Source: JAAZGD01 sp964489555 (GTDB lineage Bacteria > Bacillota > Clostridia > Peptostreptococcales > Anaerovoracaceae). Taken from it: 64,000 nt of DNA. The first letter of the stretch is position 1. The number at the start of each line of letters is the position of its first letter. Under the pieces are notes generated by a model. That model did not search any database, was not told the origin of the DNA, and saw only the letters and a list, made by a program, of their open reading frames with translations. Shown piece by piece: positions 56,998-64,000 of this stretch. Position numbers and translations under genes: made by a program. Where the stretch lies: NCBI GenBank assembly GCA_964489555.1, contig CAZAZF010000008.1, positions 1 through 64,000 of the forward strand, written 5' to 3'.

Positions 56998-58765
56998 GGA
57001 GATTCTGGTTTGTTGTGGAACCGGGTGTATTGCGAAGGGTTCCCAATCGGTAGTGGAAGAATTTCAAAAGAAATTGAGTGATGGGAAGGATATTAAAATT
57101 ACACCATATGTGAAAAAGGTGGGCTGTAATGGATTTTGCGAAAATGGGCCCATCGTCACAATTCTTCCGGACCATATCACCTATTATAAGGTGGCTCCCA
57201 AGGATGTAGAAGAAATTATTGGAAATCTGGGAGATACTCCGGTAGAAAGGCTCTTGTACCAGGATGATAAAGGCAATAGGGTGCGTTCCCGGGAAGAAAA
57301 TCCCTTTTATGCTCCTCAGTATAAGATTGCCTTGCGGAATACAGGATTGATTGATCCGGGAAATATTGAGGAGTATATTAAAGCCGGTGGTTATACGGGG
57401 CTAAAGAACGCATTGCAGACTTCGCCGGAACAGGTGATTCGACAAGTGGAGAAAAGTGGAATCAGGGGTCGAGGCGGCGGTGGGTTTTCTACGGGAAGAA
57501 AGTGGAGATCTTGTTATGAGGCTTCTGCCGATAGGAAATACATGCTTTGCAATGGAGATGAAGGAGATCCCGGTGCTTTTATGGATCGAAGCATCATGGA
57601 GGGGGATCCTCATAGCGTTGTGGAGGGTTTGATTATTGGTGCATATGCAATTGGTGCCAGTCAGGGATACCTATACATCCGTGACGAGTATGAATTGGCC
57701 TTGCGCCATGTACAACGGGCCATTGAGGATGCCAGAAAGAAAGGATACCTGGGTAAGAATATTTTAGGTAGTGGATTTGCTTTTGATTGTGAAATTGTTC
57801 GAGGAGGAGGTGCCTTTGTATGTGGAGAATCTTCAGCTTTGATGGCCTCTATTGAAGGGAAAGTGGGAGAACCTCGTGTAAAGTATATACGCTCTGTGGT
57901 AAAAGGCCTTTTTGATCAACCTACCGTTTTGAACAATGTGGAAACGCTGGCAAATATTCCTTATATCCTCACTCATGGAGGGGAAGTTTTTGCGAAGATG
58001 GGTACCGAGGGTAGCAAGGGCACGAAGGTGTTTTCGTTGGTGGGCAAAGTTAATCGAACCGGTTTGGTAGAGGTGCCCATGGGGATTACTCTTCGAGAGT
58101 TGGTTTTTCAGATTGGAGGAGGGATTCCCGGTAATAAAGCCTTTAAAGCTGTACAAACGGGAGGACCATCTGGAGGATGTATACCGGAAAGTTTGTTGGA
58201 TTTACCCATAGACTTTGACACATTAAAAGAAAAAGGATCTATGATGGGCAGCGGAGGGGTCATCGTGATGGATGAGACCACCTGTATGGTAGATCTGGCC
58301 AGATACTATATAAAATTTTTGTCGGAAGAATCTTGTGGGAAGTGTACTCCTTGCCGGGAAGGTCTTCGCCATATGTTGGATATTTTGACAAGGATTTGTG
58401 AGGGCAAAGGGGAGCTGGAAGATTTGGATTTGTTAGAAGAATTGGCCATTACTGCCACCAAGGCCTCGCTTTGCGAATTGGGAAGAACGGCGGCCAACCC
58501 CGTGCTATCCACTTTGCATTATTTTAGAGGGGAGTATGAGGCCCACATTATCAATAAACGGTGTCCAGCCGGTGCATGTCGAGAATTGATTCGATTTACC
58601 ATCTTGGAGGAAGATTGCAAGAGTTGCGGAATTTGTGCTAAGCACTGCCCTGTATCGGCCATTACAGGAGAACTGAAGAAACCATATACCATTCATCAAG
58701 ATATTTGTATTCGGTGCGGGAATTGCAAGGTGAAATGTCCCTTTGGGGCCATTTATGTGGAGTAG
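56990..58765 (+). CDS. NuoF-like flavoprotein subunit with ferredoxin extensions
   Basis: A 591-residue protein from ATG 56990, overlapping the NuoE stop and behind a run of G. Residues 1-100 are a thioredoxin-like [2Fe-2S] domain (VCCGTGCIAKGS, CNGFCENGP). The FMN/NADH core has SGIRGRGGGGFSTGRKW (about 160), NGDEGDPGAFMDRSIMEGDP and the [4Fe-4S] site ESCGKCTPCREG (about 445). The C-terminus adds a 2x[4Fe-4S] domain, CKSCGICAKHCP and CIRCGNCKVKCP. This is the HydB/NfnB-type flavin subunit of electron-bifurcating complexes, which exchange electrons among NADH, ferredoxin and, here, probably an aldehyde. Confidence 0.92.
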   Translation: MSKEILVCCGTGCIAKGSQSVVEEFQKKLSDGKDIKITPYVKKVGCNGFCENGPIVTILPDHITYYKVAPKDVEEIIGNLGDTPVERLLYQDDKGNRVRSREENPFYAPQYKIALRNTGLIDPGNIEEYIKAGGYTGLKNALQTSPEQVIRQVEKSGIRGRGGGGFSTGRKWRSCYEASADRKYMLCNGDEGDPGAFMDRSIMEGDPHSVVEGLIIGAYAIGASQGYLYIRDEYELALRHVQRAIEDARKKGYLGKNILGSGFAFDCEIVRGGGAFVCGESSALMASIEGKVGEPRVKYIRSVVKGLFDQPTVLNNVETLANIPYILTHGGEVFAKMGTEGSKGTKVFSLVGKVNRTGLVEVPMGITLRELVFQIGGGIPGNKAFKAVQTGGPSGGCIPESLLDLPIDFDTLKEKGSMMGSGGVIVMDETTCMVDLARYYIKFLSEESCGKCTPCREGLRHMLDILTRICEGKGELEDLDLLEELAITATKASLCELGRTAANPVLSTLHYFRGEYEAHIINKRCPAGACRELIRFTILEEDCKSCGICAKHCPVSAITGELKKPYTIHQDICIRCGNCKVKCPFGAIYVE

Positions 58766-58777
58766 GGAGGTGTTTTC

Positions 58778-59509
58778 GTGAATATATTAATTGATGGCAA
58801 GCAGGTTTTGGCTCAACCGGAAGATACCATCCTAATGGCGGCTCGAAGAGAAGGAATTTTTATTCCCAGCCTTTGTTATAACGAGGCCACGGAACCAACC
58901 CACTCGTGTAGGCTGTGTATGGTTGAAATCCAAGAAAACGGTCGAGCTGACATGGTGGCCTCATGTGCCTATAAGGTGAAAGAAGGGCTTGTGGTGACTA
59001 CGGAGTCTGAGTCTTTATATCAAGTGCGAAAAACCTTGTTGCGATTGCTTTATGCCCAAGCTCCTGAGAATTCGTCCATAGTAGCTTTAATGGAGAGGTA
59101 TCAAGTTGTTCCAAAGGAGAAACTGGTGCCCAAGGAGGGGCAGTGTATCTTATGCGGACTTTGTGTGGAGGCATGTAAGAAGCTGGGGGCGGCTGCCATT
59201 TCTACCATCCATCGTGGGGTTATAAAGGAAGTAAATACTCCCTATGGTATTCAAGCAAAGAATTGTATCGGATGTGCCAGTTGCGCTGGATTCTGTCCCA
59301 CTCACTGCATTACAGTGGAAGATACGGAGGAGGGTCGAACTATTTGGAACAAAAAGTTCAAGTGGGCCCGGTGTGAGGTTTGTGGGGCTATTGTTGGGAC
59401 GGAGCAACATTATAAGGCATCTACCGGGGACACTCAGGTGATTTGCCCGGATTGTCGGAGGAAAACCATGACGGATGTGTTTGCGGACACACTTGGGGAA
59501 CTATATTAA
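58778..59509 (+). CDS. NuoG-like iron-sulfur subunit
   Basis: A 243-residue protein from GTG 58778 behind AGGGAGGTG. The N-terminus is a [2Fe-2S] plant-type ferredoxin (CYNEATEPTHSCRLCMVE), then a His/Cys-rich NuoG-type helix and a 2x[4Fe-4S] domain (CILCGLCVEACK, CIGCASCAGFCP). The C-terminus adds two CxxC pairs (CEVCGAIV and CPDC), possibly another metal site. It lacks the molybdopterin domain of NuoG, so it is only an electron conduit between the NuoF-like subunit and the AOR/ferredoxin pair. It is the last gene of the operon. Confidence 0.87.
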   Translation: MNILIDGKQVLAQPEDTILMAARREGIFIPSLCYNEATEPTHSCRLCMVEIQENGRADMVASCAYKVKEGLVVTTESESLYQVRKTLLRLLYAQAPENSSIVALMERYQVVPKEKLVPKEGQCILCGLCVEACKKLGAAAISTIHRGVIKEVNTPYGIQAKNCIGCASCAGFCPTHCITVEDTEEGRTIWNKKFKWARCEVCGAIVGTEQHYKASTGDTQVICPDCRRKTMTDVFADTLGELY

Positions 59510-59555
59510 TTCACACCAAGAGTTATTTTCAGAAAGGACATTGTCCGCCCGTGAC

Positions 59556-59571
59556 TGGCAGAAGATTTGCT
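59556..59571 (+). promoter_or_regulatory. Sigma-54-type promoter upstream of the APC permease
   Basis: TGGCAGA-AGAT-TTGCT (59556-59571) keeps the required GG-N10-GC spacing, with one change from the consensus TGGCAC. It is 70 bp before the permease start. A GGACA-T-TGTCC palindrome lies just upstream (59536-59546). The downstream NtrC-type regulator is the obvious activator. Confidence 0.6.
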
Positions 59572-59640
59572 ACTCATCTTGTTATATAGTAAAATGAGGT
59601 AGGTGGATAGACCAATGCCAAACGGGAGGGACCAATCTGA

Positions 59641-61023
59641 ATGGATCAGCTGAATCGGCACAGTTTCGAGCGAGTACTGGGTCGTACGGATGTAATGGCC
59701 CTGTCCATTGGAACAATCATAGGATGGGGTTGGGTGGCGCTTACGGGGGCTTGGATCACAACGGGTGGTGTGTTGGGGTCGGCCATGGCCTTTTTTGGAG
59801 GAGCGGTACTATTTGTTTTAATTGGAAATATTTATGCAGAGTTAGCCGCCGCTTTGCCGGTGGCTGGAGGAGAGATTGCCTTTTCTTATCGGGCTTTGGG
59901 CCATAATGTATCTGTCTTTGTGGGCTGGACCATTGTTTTTGCATATATTGGTGTGGCAGCATGGGAAGGAATCGCCCTGTCTGCTGCGTTGAGTTATCTT
60001 TTCCCGGCCATTGTGTTTCCCTGGAAAATAGTTGGTGTATTGGGCGCCATTGGAATTGCAGCATTAAATTATGTAGGGATACGCCCTACCAGCATCTTCC
60101 AAGTAGTGATTACTTCCGGAATGATGTTGGTGGGTTTTCTTTTTTTCTATTCGGGCATGGCCTTCGGTGACATGAAAAATATGGAACCTTTGTTTACAAA
60201 TAATGTAGGGATATTCTCTGTACTGCTCATTGTTCCATCTATGTTAATCGGATTTGATATTATCCCTCAGTTTGCAGAGGAGATGAACATTGTCCCGAAG
60301 CAAATCGGAAGACTTCTGATTTTGTCCATCGTGATGTGTTCCGTATGGTATATACTCATCATATTGGGAGCCGGTTTTGCCGCTCCATTGGAAGTGCGTG
60401 GTTCTGGGGTAGTTCCGGTTGCAGATGCCATGGCCTATTGCATGAAGTCGCCTTTTTTTGGTCAAGTTATCATCATGGGCGGAATCCTGGGGATTTTTAC
60501 TAGCTGGAACGGGTTTATGGTGGCCTCCACCCGACTCTTATTTGCCATGGGACGGGCGAAAATGATTGCACCTGTTTTTGGTCGTCTTCACGGAAAGCAC
60601 GGCTCACCAACATATGCCATATGGTTAGTGGGAAGTGTTTGTGCCATTGCCCCACTTTTTGGGCAAAAAGCTCTGCTCTGGCTTGTGAATATCAGCGCTT
60701 TTGAAGCGGTGGTGTCCTATCTGTTTGTGAGCATCTCATTTCTGGTATTGAGATATCGAGAGCCTTCATTGGAACGGCCTTACCGGTTTTCGAAAGGCGC
60801 TGTTTTATCATATTTTGTCATTATTTGCTTGTTGGTTTTGTTAATTCTCTATTCTCCGCTGGGGTTGGACTTATTAAAATGGCCTCATGAGTGGTTGATA
60901 CTCTTGTTGTGGTATGTTTTGGGAGGTCTCATGGTGATTTATGCAAGAATCAAGTGCCCCAATATTACGAATGAAGAGCGTGAAACATTAATTTTCGGGG
61001 AGAGCTATCGTAGGAATGTATAA
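59641..61023 (+). CDS. APC-family amino acid permease
   Basis: A 460-residue membrane protein with about twelve hydrophobic segments. The APC signature loop MALSIGTIIGWGWVALTGAW follows the N-terminus, then IYAELAAALPVAGGEIAFSY for TM3 and GFDIIPQFAEEMN in TM6. Family members take up amino acids or amines by proton or sodium symport, or by exchange. The end overlaps the start of the histidine kinase gene (8 bases), so permease, kinase and regulator are one unit. The substrate is probably the compound that the kinase senses. Confidence 0.87.
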   Translation: MDQLNRHSFERVLGRTDVMALSIGTIIGWGWVALTGAWITTGGVLGSAMAFFGGAVLFVLIGNIYAELAAALPVAGGEIAFSYRALGHNVSVFVGWTIVFAYIGVAAWEGIALSAALSYLFPAIVFPWKIVGVLGAIGIAALNYVGIRPTSIFQVVITSGMMLVGFLFFYSGMAFGDMKNMEPLFTNNVGIFSVLLIVPSMLIGFDIIPQFAEEMNIVPKQIGRLLILSIVMCSVWYILIILGAGFAAPLEVRGSGVVPVADAMAYCMKSPFFGQVIIMGGILGIFTSWNGFMVASTRLLFAMGRAKMIAPVFGRLHGKHGSPTYAIWLVGSVCAIAPLFGQKALLWLVNISAFEAVVSYLFVSISFLVLRYREPSLERPYRFSKGAVLSYFVIICLLVLLILYSPLGLDLLKWPHEWLILLLWYVLGGLMVIYARIKCPNITNEERETLIFGESYRRNV

Positions 61024-63025
61024 GAGAGTATTACTAATTTTAGGGGTCACCATATTGGTGGTTTTGGGGTTTAACACATATAGCAAGAACATTTCTTCCT
61101 CTGATCCATGGAAGGGGGTGGATTTATATGGGAAATTGTCCCAAGAGCAACTGGAATGGTTAGCCGGGGAGGATGGTATTCGCGTAGGATTTAGTGATTC
61201 TTTGACTCCTCAAATCCAAAATGGAGAATCAAATTCTCCGGAGGGGATTCTGGTAGACTTTATAGATTTCTTAGTAGAGCCGCTAGGTGTGGCAGTAGAA
61301 TATGTACCGGTGTTTCATGATGAAGCCGAAGAACTGTTACGGTCCGGAGAACTGGATGGAATGCTGGCTGTGTCCACCGGGGAGCTTCCAAATGATTTGA
61401 TTTATTCTTCGCCCATACTTCCGGCGAAAGGTGCGCTTTTTTTGAAGAGCGCTCTTTTGAGCACGCGAAACAAGGAAGCATTCCAAGAAGCGCATTTTAT
61501 AGTTACGGATGATCAACCGCTCATGTTGGAGGGAGCAAACATAAGGGAGGCGAGTGAAGTCACCCGGGTGAAATCTGTAGAAGAGGGCATGAATCTATTG
61601 AAAACAGGTCAATATGATGGGATTTTTGGAAATGAAGGAGCTCTATACCATTACTTGGTGAGAGAAGAGATGGAAACAGAGTACGAGAAGTATCCTATGT
61701 ACACATATGAAAAGAATGTGGTGCTCATGACAGAGAGGGACACACCGGCTTCTGAGGTTCTAATGGCGGCCGTCTACTATTTGAATCGGGATCAGGTGAT
61801 TCCGGCATTACAGCTCAAATGGTATGGAATATCCTATGAACTTCAGGAAACCACACTTTTTGGGAATATAGGGATTTTACTGTTTATTATGGTAGCGGGG
61901 GTTTTGTTTGTATTTTTCCTTTTCTATTATTCCAACAAGAGTTTGTATGAAGAATTGTCCGATCGAATGGAAATGGTTAAACTCAGTCGAAACGAGCTCC
62001 AGGCAACATTTGATGGAGTGGATTATCTCATGGCTGAGATAGATGAAGAGAGCCGAGTAGGAAATATGAACCTAGCGTTCGAGAATTATGTGGGTTTGCA
62101 CCGAAGCCAGATTCACAGGGAGGATGTAAAGGTCGTAATGGGGCTAAACCCGTCGGCTACCGAGAAGCTTCAGAAGGCCATCGAGGAAACTTTTGGAAGG
62201 GAAAACACCCAGCAGTTGGAAATTATAGAGGGACGGAAGATACTGGAATTCCGATTTTTCCCAATCAAGGATTCTCGAGAACGTGTCTTAAAATTATTGA
62301 TGATGGTGGTGGATGTCACTGCCCAGCGAAGTGTAGAACGTCAGATGATTCAGGACAATAAAATGATTGCCATCGGCCAACTGGCAGCAGGGGTAGCCCA
62401 TGAGCTAAGGAACCCGTTGGGAATTATTCGAAATTACTGTTTTTTGTTAAAAAGTGCGGGACGGGAAAACCCGGAAATTGCCGGGAAAGCCACGGAGTCC
62501 ATTGAGAAATCAGTAGAACGAGCAGGAAAAATCATTGAAAATTTACTGAATTTTTCCCGTAGTGGGGAAAAAGAACTGGAAGAAGTGGATGTAAAGGAAG
62601 AGATGGAAGGTGTTTTTGTTTTTTATGAAAAAAGCTTGGAGGCAAAAGGAATTCGATTTCATCTACTATGTGAATCGGGTCTTATGCTAAAAATTGTTCC
62701 GGAATCTCTGGAAATGATTTTGATGAATTTGGTTAGCAATGCTGCTGATTCCATCTCGACGGGAGGTAACATTTTCATGGAAGCAAGAGAGGAATCCGGG
62801 CAAGTGTTTTTGGAGGTAAGGGACGACGGAGCTGGAATTTCCGAGGAAATTCGTGGAGAGATCTTCAATCCATTTTTTACTACCAAGAAGCACAATGAGG
62901 GAAATGGCTTGGGCCTCTATCTCGTCTATAATGAAGTGATGAAGATGAATGGCTCCATTGAAGTGGAATCAGAAAAAGGGAAAGAAACCATATTTCGTAT
63001 TGTGTTTTCGAAAACAGGAGGTTGA
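61016..63025 (+). CDS. Histidine kinase with periplasmic solute-binding (SBP_bac_3-like) sensor domain
   Basis: A 669-residue sensor kinase. A single transmembrane helix near residue 10, then a type-3 solute-binding domain outside the membrane (about 45-275; GIRVGFSDSLTPQIQNGES, GILVDFIDFLVEPLGVAVEY, KTGQYDGIFGNEGALYHYLV) and a second TM helix (about 285-305). The cytosolic part is a PAS domain (about 330-440) and a HisKA domain with AAGVAHELRNPLGIIRNY (His about 461). The ATPase domain carries VSNAADSI, DDGAGISEE (about 603) and GNGLGLYLV. It most likely binds an amino acid directly and phosphorylates the NtrC-type regulator encoded next. Confidence 0.9.
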   Translation: MYKRVLLILGVTILVVLGFNTYSKNISSSDPWKGVDLYGKLSQEQLEWLAGEDGIRVGFSDSLTPQIQNGESNSPEGILVDFIDFLVEPLGVAVEYVPVFHDEAEELLRSGELDGMLAVSTGELPNDLIYSSPILPAKGALFLKSALLSTRNKEAFQEAHFIVTDDQPLMLEGANIREASEVTRVKSVEEGMNLLKTGQYDGIFGNEGALYHYLVREEMETEYEKYPMYTYEKNVVLMTERDTPASEVLMAAVYYLNRDQVIPALQLKWYGISYELQETTLFGNIGILLFIMVAGVLFVFFLFYYSNKSLYEELSDRMEMVKLSRNELQATFDGVDYLMAEIDEESRVGNMNLAFENYVGLHRSQIHREDVKVVMGLNPSATEKLQKAIEETFGRENTQQLEIIEGRKILEFRFFPIKDSRERVLKLLMMVVDVTAQRSVERQMIQDNKMIAIGQLAAGVAHELRNPLGIIRNYCFLLKSAGRENPEIAGKATESIEKSVERAGKIIENLLNFSRSGEKELEEVDVKEEMEGVFVFYEKSLEAKGIRFHLLCESGLMLKIVPESLEMILMNLVSNAADSISTGGNIFMEAREESGQVFLEVRDDGAGISEEIRGEIFNPFFTTKKHNEGNGLGLYLVYNEVMKMNGSIEVESEKGKETIFRIVFSKTGG

Positions 63026-63030
63026 GTGAT

Positions 63031-64000
63031 TTGACAAAGGAATTCAATGAAAAGCTTAAAATTTTAGTGGTGGATGATGAACCGGATTATTGCGATGTAA
63101 TGAAAATGATATTTACCTCTCATGGGTATGGGGTGGATGTATGCAACAATGGGGTGGAGGCCTTGGAAAAAATAAAAATCCGGGCTTACGATTTGGTGCT
63201 TACAGATCTTATGATGCCGCAGATGGATGGCACCGAATTGTTGCAGCAAATCAAGAGTGCCCATCCGGAAACCCATGTGATTATGATGACCGCGTATGGC
63301 ACCATTGAGAACGCAGTGGACACTATGAAGATGGGTGCTTATACTTATGTTACCAAAGGGGACAACCCGGAAAAACTCATTACAGAAATCCGGCTTTTGG
63401 AAGAGAATTTGGCCCAAAAGAAAGAGGGGCAGGAAGCGGCGTCAATGGGGGAGGAAGGCGGGAAAAGCGGGCATTATTTGTTGGATAGTAATAGCAGAAA
63501 GTTCAAAACGGTGTTGGATATGGCCCGGAAAGCGGCGAAAAGCAATGCCAACGTTCTTTTGTTAGGGGAATCTGGTTCGGGGAAGGAAGTGTTGGCAAAG
63601 TATATTCATGATAACAGCAGTAGAAGAAACAAGCGGTTTGTGAATTTGAATTGCCATTCTATTCCGGAAACCATGTTAGAATCGGAGTTGTTTGGCCATG
63701 AAAAAGGCTCTTTTACGGGTGCGGTGGCCACCCGGGTGGGGAGAATAGAAAGTGCAGATTACGGTACACTTTTTCTGGATGAAATCGGGGGGACCTCCAT
63801 TTCGCTTCAGACCAAACTTTTGAAAGTCATCGAAAATAAGACCATTAGCAGAGTGGGGAGCAATCAGGAGAGACCTGTAGACTTCAGGCTAATAACTGCC
63901 ACCCACAATCAACTTGAAGAAGATATCCGCAAGGAGCGTTTTCGGGCGGATTTGTTTTATCGGATTAGCACAATTGTGATTAAGGTGCCCGCACTGAGAC
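63031..64000 (+). CDS. NtrC-type response regulator (receiver plus sigma-54 AAA domain), cut by window end
   Basis: Open from TTG 63031 (AGGAGG 9 bases upstream) to the window end, 323 residues. The receiver domain has ILVVDDEPDY and the phosphorylation site Asp60 in LVLTDLMMPQMDG, with the Thr/Lys of MMTAYG and YVTKGD. The AAA domain has Walker A LLGESGSGKEVL (about 178), the sigma-54 loop GSFTGA in place of GAFTGA (about 226), FLDEIG and RADLFYRI. A Ser for Ala change at the second position of GAFTGA occurs in some activators. The C-terminal DNA-binding domain is outside the window. It is the partner of the sensor kinase just upstream. Confidence 0.88.
   Translation, partial: MTKEFNEKLKILVVDDEPDYCDVMKMIFTSHGYGVDVCNNGVEALEKIKIRAYDLVLTDLMMPQMDGTELLQQIKSAHPETHVIMMTAYGTIENAVDTMKMGAYTYVTKGDNPEKLITEIRLLEENLAQKKEGQEAASMGEEGGKSGHYLLDSNSRKFKTVLDMARKAAKSNANVLLLGESGSGKEVLAKYIHDNSSRRNKRFVNLNCHSIPETMLESELFGHEKGSFTGAVATRVGRIESADYGTLFLDEIGGTSISLQTKLLKVIENKTISRVGSNQERPVDFRLITATHNQLEEDIRKERFRADLFYRISTIVIKVPALR

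Noticed and set aside
1..64000. CRISPR arrays, rRNA genes, prophage or insertion sequences
   Set aside because: I saw no regularly spaced repeats, no rRNA sequence, no phage structural genes and no transposase in either strand.

Overview
The window looks like chromosomal DNA of a strictly anaerobic Firmicute of the class Clostridia, probably an amino-acid or organic-acid fermenter of middling GC. The evidence is the gene content: cdaA-cdaR-glmM-glmS, a long-form hibernation factor preceded by what looks like a raiA-motif RNA, RecD2, a radical 2-hydroxyacyl-CoA dehydratase with its activator, Etf-coupled lactate-type dehydrogenase, a tungsten-type aldehyde:ferredoxin oxidoreductase with NuoEFG-like subunits, and sigma-54 regulators. 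I cannot name the genus.

Layout. 0-0.5 kb: the tail of a copper-amine-oxidase-like (stalk) domain protein, its terminator, and a degraded AAA ATPase fragment. 0.5-9.2 kb: a catabolic block with two related GAF-like/LuxR regulators (minus strand at 0.5 kb, plus strand at 5.7 kb), an arginase/agmatinase-family hydrolase, a GPH-type symporter, a YtcJ-type amidohydrolase, an NhaC-type antiporter and an M42 aminopeptidase. 9.3-14.5 kb: a NapH-like membrane ferredoxin, a flavodoxin-like protein, a YefM-YoeB toxin-antitoxin pair with a perfect 28-bp operator, a pirin, and a macro-domain protein next to a von Willebrand A protein. 14.6-20.2 kb: two large membrane c-di-GMP proteins, one a phosphodiesterase with a decayed GGDEF domain, the other GGDEF plus HD-GYP. 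20.2-21.1 kb: a gene-poor stretch with remnants. 21.1-39.9 kb: housekeeping genes (YhaM, CCA-adding enzyme, short RecD2, ComF, raiA RNA, HPF, CdaA, CdaR, GlmM, GlmS, SAH hydrolase, an aminotransferase, GltX, a DMT exporter, tRNA-Glu, ThrC, NnrE). 39.9-41.8 kb: tRNA-Ser, a cysteine desulfidase and an in-frame AzlC/AzlD deletion remnant.

41.8-51.2 kb is a self-contained 9.4-kb unit flanked by perfect 63-bp direct repeats made of the 3' end of azlD. It carries a FadR-type regulator with a promoter and a TGGT-N3-ACCA operator, a CoA-transferase, the dehydratase activator and two dehydratase subunits, EtfB, a ferredoxin-domain EtfA and an FAD-linked dehydrogenase, closed by a terminator. Together these would activate, dehydrate and oxidise a 2-hydroxy acid such as lactate. 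The repeats suggest that the unit was inserted as a block.

51.2-59.5 kb: a flavin-binding NimA-like protein, then an AcoR-like sigma-54 activator. It faces a near-perfect -24/-12 promoter and two repeated upstream sites before an operon for a probable electron-bifurcating aldehyde oxidoreductase (polyferredoxin, AOR, MoaD-like protein, NuoE, NuoF and NuoG-like subunits). 59.6-64 kb: a second sigma-54-type promoter precedes an APC permease, a histidine kinase with a periplasmic solute-binding sensor domain, and an NtrC-type regulator cut by the window end.

The items most worth following up are the repeat-flanked hydroxyacid island, the sigma-54-controlled aldehyde oxidoreductase operon, the raiA-type RNA, the macro/vWA pair, and the RecD2 that lacks its usual N-terminal domain.
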